Under the pieces are notes generated by a model. It searched no databases. It was not told the DNA's origin and was given only the letters and a program-made list of their open reading frames with translations. This document shows, piece after piece, positions 45,176-55,194 of a stretch of 64,000 nucleotides of DNA (positions are counted from its first letter, which is position 1; every line of letters starts with the position of its first letter). The position numbers and the translations under genes were made by a program. Location of the stretch: contig MU839840.1 of assembly GCA_030411725.1 (NCBI GenBank), positions 1,116,001-1,180,000 of the forward strand, read 5' to 3'. The DNA is from Echria macrotheca (Eukaryota > Ascomycota > Sordariomycetes > Sordariales > Schizotheciaceae).

Positions 45176-48100
45176 AGACACGAAACCAACACTTGCCCAG
45201 GATGGCAGGTTACCCGAGGCAGTCTCGGCCACCAGTTCATGCTCGGCGTCCAGACACCCCGCCCCTAGCCTGTAGCAGCGGGAGCAGATATCAAAATTCC
45301 CTTTGTTGCATGCATAGCAGTGGTAATAAAAGACAGTCTCACCAAATATACCCATGCCACAAACGTCACAAACAAGCATACTGAAAGCGCCGGTGTCTGC
45401 GTTGGGCTGTTGATAACCAGGCTGTTCTGTCAGAACATCCCTGGACCCGGCCTCAGCGAGAAGCTTCGCAGTATCATTGTGTCCGTTCTGCCTGGCGTAG
45501 AAAATTGGTGTATATCCGAACATGTCCGCCGAGTCAACATTGACACGCTCGTCGTTTAGCAGCAGCTTGACTACCGCTGTGTGACCATGACGCGCCGCAT
45601 GCGACAAAGCCGTCGAACCGTAGTGGTCTTGGGCATCAGGATCGACCGCGTTCTCCAGAAGAGCCGCAAATATCACCGAGTCTCCCCGTGTGGCAGCGTG
45701 AATGAGAGGCGTCCGTTTGATGCTGTCGGCCACATCCACTAAAGCCCCCCTTTTCAACAGAGTCCGCACTATCCGTTCGTACCCTCCCTGAGCGGCGCGC
45801 GCCAGTGGTGTTAAACCGTAGATGTCCTGGCTGTTCATATCAGCTCCGTGATCCAGCAGAGTATCGACCACGTCCAGGTATCCTTGTCCTTTATACGTAG
45901 CCAACGACAAAGGCGTCCGTCCGAGGTAGTCCGCCGGGTCAACGTAAGCACCCCTCTCCACTAACAAATTCACGACGCCCTCCTGTCCGTCATATGCGGC
46001 CCATGACAGAGCAGTCCGCATTTTGTTGTCCGAGGTCTCGATACTAGCGCCACAGTCCAGCAGCAGGCGTACTAAGGATGGATGTCCTCTGAATGCAGCG
46101 ATGGAGAGTAGTCTCTGTCCATTGCGCGCCTTCATCTGTTGGTGGCCTCCTTTGCTTAGCAGTATCTTCACGATATCGTGCAATCCAAACCATACTGCTA
46201 GCTCGAGGCCGCTTATCTGTCCGTCGTCTCGCCCATCGTTTTTCAACCAGTCCCCTATTTCCCCAAGTTCGTTTAACACCTGGGAGGATGCTTTGACTCG
46301 CCACGGATCCAATAGCAATCCTAGCGCCCGCGTCGTTCGGGCGGCCTGGGGCGGGCTTTCCAAGGTATGGTCAGCCCAAAATCTGCAAGCGTAATCGAAG
46401 AGCGGGTTTTCTTCTAAACGCCGAGCCAAATCTGCCTCGCTTTGGCAGGGCTGGTTGAAAGTTTCAAAAGAGAGATATTTCAAACAGGTGTCAGCAATAG
46501 TTCCATCGGCGTCAGGGAACCACCTGTTCTTGGTTCTCGCAAAGTACTCCTGCGTGGTGTAGTGTACCAGCCGAACGACATTGCTGCCCTCGTCAATCGC
46601 AACTAGTCCTGCACAGCCGGATATCAAGTCTTCAGTGTCGATCATGTACTCTGGATTCAGCTGTGTGGAAGAGCGTACTGCCATGGCGTGTTGGACTTCG
46701 TAGGCATCGAGGGGTCGTCTGGCATGAGTGATCCAGGCGAGGACGGCAATCGAGGTCTCTCTGTCGCCTTCGTTCTGGCTGAGAATCCTAGTCATGGCTT
46801 GCTCATACAGAACATCCAATCCCGAGAGTCCTTTCGGTAGATCGTGGAGGGCGTCACGGATATCCCCGGGAGTTCGTTTGCTGAAGAGATAGTCGAGTTG
46901 CAGTTTGGCAAGCAGGAACCTAGACGCGATTAGTATTGCTACCCGAACTGCACGGCGTGCCTGGACGGCCATACATCCCATGAGCGGCAGCCATGACCTC
47001 ATGCTTAATTGCGCCTTGCAAGTCGGGAAAGTTGGAAAGACGGGGTCGTCTAAGCATTCTTGAACGGCGCTCGATGTATCCGAGGATATCGTCGTCGGAA
47101 GCAGAAATCTCTTTTGTGCCACATGACCCAAGAATCTCAAAGAACTGAGACGAAGTCTCCGGACGGGAGGTTACTAGCAAATTGAAATGAGCCTGGCCGA
47201 CTAGTCGTAGTGCTTGTAGCACCGCCTCCCTTGCCTCTGGTGAGATCTCGTCGAGAGCATCAACGACGAAGAAGACTCGAGAGTACAGAGAACACATGTC
47301 TCTCAGAGCTGTCGAAAGATCATCTAAGGCTGGCCGCGTGCGACTTTCCCGATGCCGAGCGTACAGGGATCGCAGAAAACCCGGGAGGTTTGGCTTGTTG
47401 TCTTGGGCAAGTTGCTTCAACAGACTGCCGAGTATATCCTCAGCTTTCTGTTCGTATTGCCGACGAAAGTTGCTGTATACGAACGCAACCCCTATATCGC
47501 GACATTTGGCTTCGTTAAGTAGGTTTTCAATGACAATGGATGCGAGGATAGTCTTTCCTGCCCCGGGTATACCGGGACAGAACAGGACATCTCCCTGGGT
47601 TTCCCGCCATGCAAGAAATTCGGCCGAGTCGAGGAACCACTGACAACTGCCGGGTTGTCTTTGACGAATACAGTCGGCTTGCTCGGTGGTATAGTCAACG
47701 GGGCTGAGCCAAGCAAGGATGGCCTCGCGCTCCACGCCGAGGTCTTGGGCATCGTGGCGGAGGTGAAGATTTGTCATATCTCGATGCAAAGTCGTCTGCC
47801 GATCGGAGAGTGAGGAAATGCCGTGCATCAGATTTACGGCATCTTGTCTGGCCTCGACAGCAGTGTGTTGGACAGCCTGTGTTAGTTGAGCCAGTTGTTC
47901 CTCATGACGCGATGCGGCTCTCGTAATCTCGAGGATGAGCCGCCGTGAATCGTTAGCCAGAGCCAGTGTCAGGAGAGCCTTCTCGCTGTCGATGTTACTC
48001 TGAAACTCCTTGATTTCTTTCTCCTGGAAAGGCCAGGCGATGCTTGTCGAAAGCTTGGAAAGTCCGGTCCGGGGCTGCAGTTTTGCTTCCATCTCCTGCA

Positions 48101-48353
48101 GGATGGCTCTCAGCCTACCCAGCGGGCCTCCGGGGGCTTCGAGAATCTTAATCGTTTCCGACCAGGCTTCTCCTTCTTCAGCATCATCTGACTCGTCTTT
48201 TAACTGATTGAGGATCACCTCGCACGCTCGAAGCCGCTCGCGGAGCGCTTTCCTTTCTTTAGATGCGCCTACGGCCGAGTTGATGAATGCGATGAGCTTA
48301 TTTGACAGTTGGATGATGCCTGCGACGCTCGCAGCGGCACTGAGGGGGTCCAT
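45101..48353 (-). CDS. NLR-like protein: HeLo-like N-domain, NACHT, ankyrins, ZZ-like finger
   Basis: Two exons (46975-48353, 45101-46919) give 1065 residues; the intron restores AAHGMFLLAKLQLDYL, the normal post-NACHT sequence. Residues 1-~150 are the N-terminal domain found in fungal STAND proteins (MDPLSAAASVAGIIQLSNKL; Pfam Helo_like_N from memory). The NACHT NTPase has P-loop GIPGAGKT at 261-268 and Walker B VVDALDE at 363-369. A winged-helix region follows (EGDRETSIAVLAWITHARRP), then about seven ankyrin repeats at 694-950. Residues 977-1020 are a ZZ-like zinc finger (C977, C980, C994, C997, C1005, C1008, with C1015/H1020). The architecture matches proteins that sense non-self or self and trigger cell death or defence in fungi. 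The actual trigger is unknown. Confidence 0.93.
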
Positions 48354-49606
48354 GTCGGTTCGCCCACTGAGAGTCGTATCAGGTTCTTTGATGAAAAAGA
48401 TGGCAAGCGAGGATCTTAAGACACTCGAATAAGTCTGCGAAGCCCTTGGTCCGTTGCTTGTGCAGATGGCGATCTCAGGATGCAGTTGAGTTGATTACGG
48501 CAGCGCTGTGCGGAGAGGGGAAGACATCGGCGGCAGCACAGCCACACCTGAAAGGTCGGTTGTGCCAATCATAATTGTTTGGGAAAGGCGAATTGTAACG
48601 ATTGGCGGTGTGTCTTTGGAGGTCACACAGTTTTCTGGGAGTTCATCAGAAGAGTCGAACCATTGCGGTTGAGAATTTTGATTGCGTCACGGAAACATGG
48701 AAGTCGCGGTTTGTTGGCCTGTTGCTGAGAGCCCTGAACGGCAGCTGCCACTGCGAGGCTCTTTCCACCCGCCAGGACTATGATTTCTGCCCAACCACGA
48801 CACTGAGGAAAGAGAATTTGAACTTGAAGAGTCTCCAGAGTTCCGGGCCAGGATGAGTCAGACATTGTTTCCACCCATAGCACACTGGTAGAATGCAGGA
48901 GCAGTCCATGGTCTGTTTGTAGGTACGCTTCATTTCCACATCTCATCGTCCTGACCAAAAACTGACGCCGGATGTTCGTACCAAAATGGGACTGTAACAC
49001 AGAGTCCTTTTGCTGATATCGTTCTTCTCTAGTGCGGCATTGCTAGTTTCTGGCACTGTTATCGTCGTATCGTTCGGAGATGCCCGAAAATTACTGAAGA
49101 AAGATCCATTTTTATTTCGTGATGGCGCTGGTAGATGCTGGCGTGACAATCCGGTAACGGACGCCAGCTGTCGCCATCTCGGATGGGGACAGATATTTAT
49201 TGATCTGTTGTCATCCCTAGACGATATCATCGAATTATATCAGGGCTGAGAACTGGCCAAGCGTAGCTGTACGACTGCCGAGCATGCAGCCACACCGCAT
49301 TGACTGAGCCGGTCGTACGAGATGAAGGAGCTGATATCCTCGTCGAACTTCCCAGGGAAGCACATCCATCGATAGTTCCCAAGGATCCCTAGTCGACCCC
49401 TTTTTTGTCGGCTCATCCGGGATGAGAAAAGGAGACATATGAGGCGCCACCTTGGACAGCCGCACGCTCCCCATGGTTGCAGAAAACCGAACAGCAGTCC
49501 ATCGGCAGGGGACGCTCGACCTCTCATCATATAAACCCCCGGAGTTCAGCTTCACGACGATGAGGTCAACTCACCCAGGCCGTCACCACAACGCCCCCAA
49601 GGCAGG
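48354..49606. other. Divergent intergenic region, NLR to WSC gene
   Basis: About 1.25 kb containing both promoters. No gene seen on either strand. Confidence 0.45.
49528..49537 (+). promoter_or_regulatory. Probable TATA element for WSC gene
   Basis: CATATAAAC about 75 bp upstream of the WSC-protein ATG. Confidence 0.5.
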
Positions 49607-50837
49607 ATGCATCTCAGCAGCGTGGTTCCGACCATTGTCGCCGGCGCGGCTCTGGTGTCGGCGCAGTGCGTGATCCCAATGACTCCTCTTCCAGGCACCA
49701 TCTCAGCACCATTCCGGGTCCAAGTCCAGAATGCCTCGCGCCCGGAGGTCCACAACAAGTACATGAACCTGTTTGTTGCTGGGGCCGGTGACCGTCATCT
49801 TTTCATCGGACCAGTTGGAAATCCGACGTATGATCTCACTCTCATCGACGGGGTCATCAACTGGGTAGCCGGTGGCATCCGCGCTGTCATTGGAGGGGAA
49901 GTAAGTACAGAAGCTGTCTGATGCTGCCATCTCAGCTAACCGTCAGTACTCTGATATCGACCATACCACCAAGATGTTCATGACGGAACGCGGAGATCCT
50001 CGTGCCATCTTCGAGCCTACCAACGCCTGCGACCCTGACGACCCGACTCAAACCCAGGTTGAGTTGCGCTTTGTGACATGGCAAAGTCATCCAGCCGGTG
50101 GTTGGATCTGCGTGCGCCCTGCGTTCGATGGCGGCTACGAGTTCCGCTATTATCCCCCAGATAATAACCGTGAGTCCTGGAAGTAACTCTTGAAGACACC
50201 ATGCTGAGTCCTCACAGTTGTCGACCCCAATCGCGAATGCATCAAGGTAACACTTGTTGTACGTCCCTCCGGGGACGGGCCCTTGACTTCCACAACCTCG
50301 GGAACAAGTACCGCGGCGACGGCTCCGCCCACCAGTAGTGCGGCCACTTCCACCGAAGAGCTCGATTGTTCTGACTCTGACATATCCACAGCCACGGCTT
50401 CCAGCGATACATCAGCAACTTCAGCCGCCCCGAGTTCGACCGCGACGACCACGCCCGCCCTCTTTACTGACATGACCGCGATGGGCTTCCGTTTCATAGG
50501 CTGCGCGCCGGAAGAGCGCCGTGTCGATCCCTTCGACTTTTACGGCCGCACGCTTCCAGATGCCGTGTTCTCAGGAGACAACATGACCAACGAGCTGTGC
50601 CTTAGCTCATGCGCCGCGGCCGGCTATATCTATGCTGGTACGGAGTGGAGCCGCGAGTGCTGGTGTGCCAACGCCTATGCACCAACGAGACAGCCCGGTA
50701 CGACGGTTGCGAGCGTGGGCAACTGCAATTTCCGCTGCAGTGGAGATGTGAGCCAGTTTTGCGGTGGTGATGCTTGGTTGAGTCTGTATCAAAAGTGTCT
50801 GGATGGAGTCCCGTGCGTGAATAATGTCTTCACATAG
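49607..50837 (+). CDS. Secreted WSC-domain protein
   Basis: Three exons (49607-49900, 49947-50169, 50218-50837) give 378 residues. Signal peptide MHLSSVVPTIVAGAALVSA. Residues about 22-190 form an N-terminal beta-domain (FRVQVQNASRPEVHNKYMNL, GDRHLFIGPVGNP) of a kind often paired with WSC in fungal secreted proteins. Residues about 190-265 are Ser/Thr/Ala-rich and probably O-glycosylated. Residues about 270-370 are a WSC domain with its Cys set (FIGCAPEERR, LCLSSCAAAGYIYAGTEWSRECWCA, NCNFRCSGDVSQFCGG). There is no C-terminal membrane span or GPI-like tail, so this is a soluble or wall-associated protein rather than a stress sensor. WSC domains bind glycans; the ligand is not known. Confidence 0.9.
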
Positions 50838-51641
50838 TCTTGGCGGTCTGTGGCTTGGGGATTAAGATAATGATTCTTATGGGGATTGATGTTGCTGAAT
50901 GTTTAGTTCTAGTTTGTATTAGTATCTAAAACGGGACCTAATACTTGCGTGGGATGGTCCGTCGAGAAGCTGATGGGTCACTAGTAGTGTGAGTGTTTGG
51001 TCGCCGCCGGGGCTGCGCATGGGAGCCTTCTCCCAGACAGATTGTCGCAAAAAAAGCCTACAGAAAATGTGTAATGGGGATCTGATACCGGGAAGGTAGA
51101 GGATGATATGCACTTGCTCCGGATTGACCGATCAAAGTGAGGGTTGACACTGAAACAGTGAGCACTTACGAATTGCTCTGAAAAGTCGCCTTTGCTTTGA
51201 AGTTTGCACATGATGTTCCCGGACGCCGAAGGTTATTCCCAGGTTTCATCACTCAGGACTAGTGACTCGGCCGCATTTTCCAAATTTTGGGCCGCTGCCG
51301 AAGAGCGAACGGCGAATCTTTAAAAAGTCCAGTGAATAAAAAAATAAATAAATATGGCGTCATAGCTGACTGTTGGACTGATTTGAAGCGCGATGAGGAA
51401 TCACGGACAAAACTCGGAACCCCGCGATCGCCAAGACCCAATGAAGCTGCATCGCGGGGCATATCTTTCCCAAAGCTACGGGCGCTGCGTGCACTGTGCT
51501 CGCGTCATCGGCCCCTGACAAATCATCGCCGGAATGAGACGGTTACATCATCCCTCTGGAACACTCCACCTTCGATCGCGTCTTTTTCAGGAGCTTTTAA
51601 ACCACCGCAGTCTGCACACCATCCGACGCCACATATTCCCA
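50838..51641. other. Intergenic between WSC gene and thioredoxin
   Basis: No gene seen in about 800 bp. Near 51341-51355 there is an AT-rich AAATAAATAAATATG run. Confidence 0.4.
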
Positions 51642-52219
51642 ATGACATCCAGATTCATAGCAGCATCTTCGAGAGCACTAAGATCGAGACCAAGTTCGAC
51701 GACACCAATTGCACCCAAACTTTTCAGCACAAGCTCGCCCAAGATGACCGTTCACAACATTGCTACGTACGTTTCAACCCCGCCATTCTCAAGGAACCGC
51801 CGCCGTTCGCAGCGGCGCCCGCACGCAACGATCATGTACTGATGCTTTGTGTTTAGCAAGGACGAGTTCAAGGAGGCGATTGCGAAGCACCCCATCGTTG
51901 TCCTCGACGCGTTCGCGACATGGTGTGGACCTTGCAAGGCCGTGGCTCCCATCATTGCCAAGTACGTCCGGTCTGCCTTTGTTTGGACGGGGACATTGCT
52001 AACATTACGGTTCAACGCAGGTGGGCCCAGTCAGACGAGTTCAAGGATAAGATCTACTTCGCCAAATTCGACGTTGATGCGCTCCCCGAACTTACACAAG
52101 AACTCGGCATCCGGGCCATGCCCACGTTCACCATCTTCCAGGATGGTGACAAGGCCGGCGAGCATGTCGGCGGCAACCCGGGACCACTCCTCAACCTGAT
52201 CAAGAAGATTGCCCAATAA
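51642..52219 (+). CDS. Thioredoxin with mitochondrial-type N-terminal extension
   Basis: Three exons (51642-51766, 51857-51961, 52021-52219) give 142 residues. The thioredoxin fold occupies residues about 35-142, with FATWCGPCKAVAPII (Cys65 and Cys68), the cis-Pro segment AMPTFTIFQDG, and a C-terminal helix NLIKKIAQ. The first 34 residues (MTSRFIAASSRALRSRPSST...) are rich in Arg, Ser and Ala and lack acids, as in a mitochondrial presequence. Met35 starts the conserved core (MTVHNIATKDEFKEAI), so initiation there would give the 108-residue cytosolic form. The protein reduces disulphides with thioredoxin reductase. Confidence 0.94.
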
Positions 52220-52541
52220 GCGACGATGGAAGGCTAGAACGACATGGCATAGAAAACAGTCGGAGGGATTGTGAGGATATCTAGACGGCGTCTGAAAGAT
52301 GTATATTGTACGATGGAAGTTTAGCTATTGGCTTCAAGCCTAAGCGATTTGCGTTGCTATTGTTGGCCCCATTTTCCTGGAATACTGTGTACGAGCTGAA
52401 GAACATGACTTTGTCCCGGTGCTCCGATGTGGACGATGGCCAGGGTGTTGAGGCTTCTAGCCACCGAGTCCTTGATGCTCCTGCTACATCGGTACGGCTT
52501 CTCGGTGAGATGGCGCGTCGTGACATTGACAGTTAACCAAT
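52220..52541. other. Short convergent gap
   Basis: Only the 3' flanks of thioredoxin and the next leftward gene; nothing else seen. Confidence 0.4.
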
Positions 52542-53378
52542 TTAACCAATTTGCCTGTTAGGTTCCGCATCCTCCCACAACCGTTCCCGTCGGGTCGACA
52601 GCCTCTTCATCACGGCATCCACCTCCTGCCTCGCCTCGGCCGCGCGGAAGGCATCCGGCCACCCAAACCGCTGATACAGCTGCCTGATAAAATGCACATC
52701 CAGATCGGTGCCCCAGCCCTCCTTGTCCCCCTGCTGCGCAAATTCCTCCTCGGTGATCACCCTCGCTGGATCAGCGAGCGGCGACACACGAGGCACATAC
52801 ATGGAGACCCTCCCCATGCAAGGGATCAGCACCAGCTCGCGGTACTCTCGTTTGAGGTTGTCAAAGTACGCCTTGACATCGCACCCGTCGAGCTGGTCGC
52901 ACCGCAGCATGTCCTCGATGATCTCACCGTGGCGGACGTCGAGGAACATCTCGCGCCCCCAGCTCTCATATCCGCGCGCGAGCGGGATCAGGTCTGCCGG
53001 CTTGGCGAGATCTCCGTTTTTGAGGCGGTAGTCGCATCCGCCGCCGAAGATCCTCGAGGGCGCCCATTCCCTGTCAAGGTCGATGAAGTATTTGGGTGTG
53101 CCGCGGGCTACGTAGTCGATTAGGCCGCACTTGTAATGGAATGAGGCCCTGCCTTTGAAGTAGGGGAGCAGGCGGAGGACAGAGACGGCTAGCGGGGACT
53201 TGCCGACGCAGACGGCAGGTGTGAGGTGCGGCCAGCCTGTGGGAGGGGGGATTTGGAGGTCGGAAGGGGAGTAGTGTAAGGTGGTGAGGAAGGTGTAGAA
53301 GTCGAGGAAGAGGGCGGCAAGTTCTTCGGGTGTGTAGGGAGGCGGTGGGCCATTGTCATCGTCTGTTGGGGTCCTCAT
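52542..53378 (-). CDS. Uncharacterised fungal protein, 278 residues
   Basis: Single exon. I do not recognise a catalytic family. The N-terminus (YTPEELAALFLDFYTFLTTLHY) and the following block (PPPTGWPHLTPAVC) read as the start of a family I believe is widespread in filamentous fungi. The sequence is soluble, with no signal peptide or membrane span, and has many aromatic and charged residues (YKCGLIDYVARGTP, GYESWGREMFLDVRHGEIIEDML, WGTDLDVHFIRQLYQRFGWP). The C-terminal 30 residues are helical and basic. Composition and length suggest a folded globular protein. No neighbour points to a function. Confidence 0.75.
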   Translation of the reverse strand: MRTPTDDDNGPPPPYTPEELAALFLDFYTFLTTLHYSPSDLQIPPPTGWPHLTPAVCVGKSPLAVSVLRLLPYFKGRASFHYKCGLIDYVARGTPKYFIDLDREWAPSRIFGGGCDYRLKNGDLAKPADLIPLARGYESWGREMFLDVRHGEIIEDMLRCDQLDGCDVKAYFDNLKREYRELVLIPCMGRVSMYVPRVSPLADPARVITEEEFAQQGDKEGWGTDLDVHFIRQLYQRFGWPDAFRAAEARQEVDAVMKRLSTRRERLWEDAEPNRQIG

Positions 53379-53939
53379 CGTGTCAAGTCAGGGGGTACGG
53401 AATACAAGCCAAGGTCTGTGTGGACGGGACAAAGGAGGTCGTGTCTAAGTATTCTGTCAGGATAAAGAAAAAATGGCGAACGAGATATTGTCTTTTTAAA
53501 GTAGATGAGTCATTTATTGGTAGCGTTATGGGTCTTATGTTAGCGACAATGAGATGGAGACCGTGGAGATGGTTAGAGCGGGCCTAGAAAAACGGTTGTT
53601 CATGGTCCTCAGCGTGTTTACCGGTATCAGCGAGAATATTGTGAGAGTGAGAGTTAAGGGTTGTGGACGGCGTAGGGATGTTGAGCTTTGACCAGCAATA
53701 AATCACCCGTCCCCGGCGAGAGTAACAAAATATTGGAAGAAAAGGGGTCAGAGAAGTCCAGGGTTAGGGTTTTATCCCGGTGCTGGGCATTCACACCGCG
53801 GCATCACCCGCAACCTCACCCCACCTTCCTTTCAACAACTTAAAGCCAGCTCGAGCAAAACCGCAACCGAGGCCGCCATCTAGAGTCTTTTGTATCCCCA
53901 CAGTACTCGTACTTAAGAACAGTTCTCTGCGCATTCGCA
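53379..53939. other. Divergent intergenic region before aprataxin
   Basis: About 560 bp separating two divergent starts. No gene seen. Confidence 0.4.
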
Positions 53940-54773
53940 ATGGCTGAAGAAGCGGAAGACGCCCAGGATTTTGTCGAAGGCAATGCGTCATCGGACCCAG
54001 CTTCAGCCAAGACACGCAACGCCTTCACCGAGCTGATGCGACCAAAGCCCAAAGCGCCAAAGACAGAAGGGACAGACCCGACACCACGCAGCGCCCTCAA
54101 GAAGCTGGTCGGGTGGAAGGGCGCGCTGCTCGAGCCCATTGAGCATCCCGAACGGTTCCCCTCAGAGGTGGTGCGCGTGACTCTGAACACGGTCCTGCTC
54201 CGGGATAAGTTCCCCAAGGCCACCGTCCACCTTCTCCTCCTCCCACGGTCCCGGGACCATTACGACTTACATCCGCACGAGGCGTTCGCCGACCCGGCCT
54301 TCCTGGCCATGATCAAAGAGGAAGCCGCCAGCGCGGCCGACCTCGCCGCTGCCGAGTTGGGCCGGCTACTCTCGCCGTTCTCGGCCTCCAGCAAGGCGCG
54401 GAACGACGCCATGGACGCCGGGGAGGTTTCTTTCGCCGAGCTGCCGCCGGGTCGCGACTACCGGTCTGAGATCCGGGTCGGGATCCACGCGCATCCGAGC
54501 ATGGCGCATCTGCACGTGCATATCATCTCGCGGGATATGCATTCAGATAAGGTGAAGCATCGGAAGCACTACAACAGCTTCAATACGCCGTTTTTCATCC
54601 CGGTGGAGGATTATCCACTTCTAAAGGATGACGAGCGGTTGCGGACGTCGTTTCAGAATGCGAATCTGGGGAGGGACTTGGTGTGCTGGCGGTGTGGGAG
54701 GGACTTCGGGAAGCATTTTGCACAGCTCAAGGAGCATTTGGAGGAGGAGTTTGAGGTGTGGAAGGCTCTGTGA
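53940..54773 (+). CDS. hnt3: Aprataxin-like DNA-adenylate hydrolase
   Basis: Intronless, 277 residues. HIT domain over about 55-200, with the triad HLHVHII at His190, His192 and His194; His192 or His194 would serve as nucleophile/acid by family logic. The C-terminal zinc finger is C249-x2-C252-x13-H266-x3-E270, the C2HE arrangement known for fission-yeast aprataxin. The family removes AMP left on 5' DNA ends by abortive ligation, acting in the nucleus during single-strand break repair. The first 45 residues are acidic and low-complexity. Start chosen as the first ATG; the sequence just before it has no other in-frame ATG nearby. Confidence 0.94.
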   Translation: MAEEAEDAQDFVEGNASSDPASAKTRNAFTELMRPKPKAPKTEGTDPTPRSALKKLVGWKGALLEPIEHPERFPSEVVRVTLNTVLLRDKFPKATVHLLLLPRSRDHYDLHPHEAFADPAFLAMIKEEAASAADLAAAELGRLLSPFSASSKARNDAMDAGEVSFAELPPGRDYRSEIRVGIHAHPSMAHLHVHIISRDMHSDKVKHRKHYNSFNTPFFIPVEDYPLLKDDERLRTSFQNANLGRDLVCWRCGRDFGKHFAQLKEHLEEEFEVWKAL

Positions 54774-55194
54774 GTTCTGCCGTGGAAAGAAGGCGCGGGA
54801 GCGTTGTAAGTGGACAGGCGCGAAGGGTATGTCTTTCTTGCAAGATCGGGGGCTAAGATTACGGTAGGCGTCAAGTCGAAGCTTCCGGATGGGAGTTGTT
54901 CCGTCATTCGCAAGGTCCAGTGGAATGATTCCAGACGCCAGACTTGGAAGCCCTTAAATATACCCTGGCTTTCATTTCTCAATCGGGGTAGGTTTGGGGC
55001 TTGGACAGCGCCTCCTGCATCCAAGGGAGTGGTGGCCTTTGCGGGAGCCGCCTTTGCTGCAGGTCTTGTGGCTGTGAAAATGCCCCGCCCAGAGCCTGGC
55101 CTAATGCTTCCAAAAAACCTCAGGTTTACCCTTCACTCAGTCGCGACAAATAACCTCCCACAAGCCGCCGCTGTCTCCGCCTTCGCCTGCTCTC
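54774..55194. other. Intergenic before the Ras fusion gene
   Basis: 421 bp between same-strand genes; no separate gene seen. Confidence 0.4.

Noticed and set aside
48640..48680. GTCGAACC near 48655 considered as part of a tRNA T-loop
   Set aside because: No acceptor stem, anticodon arm or D-loop can be folded around it.
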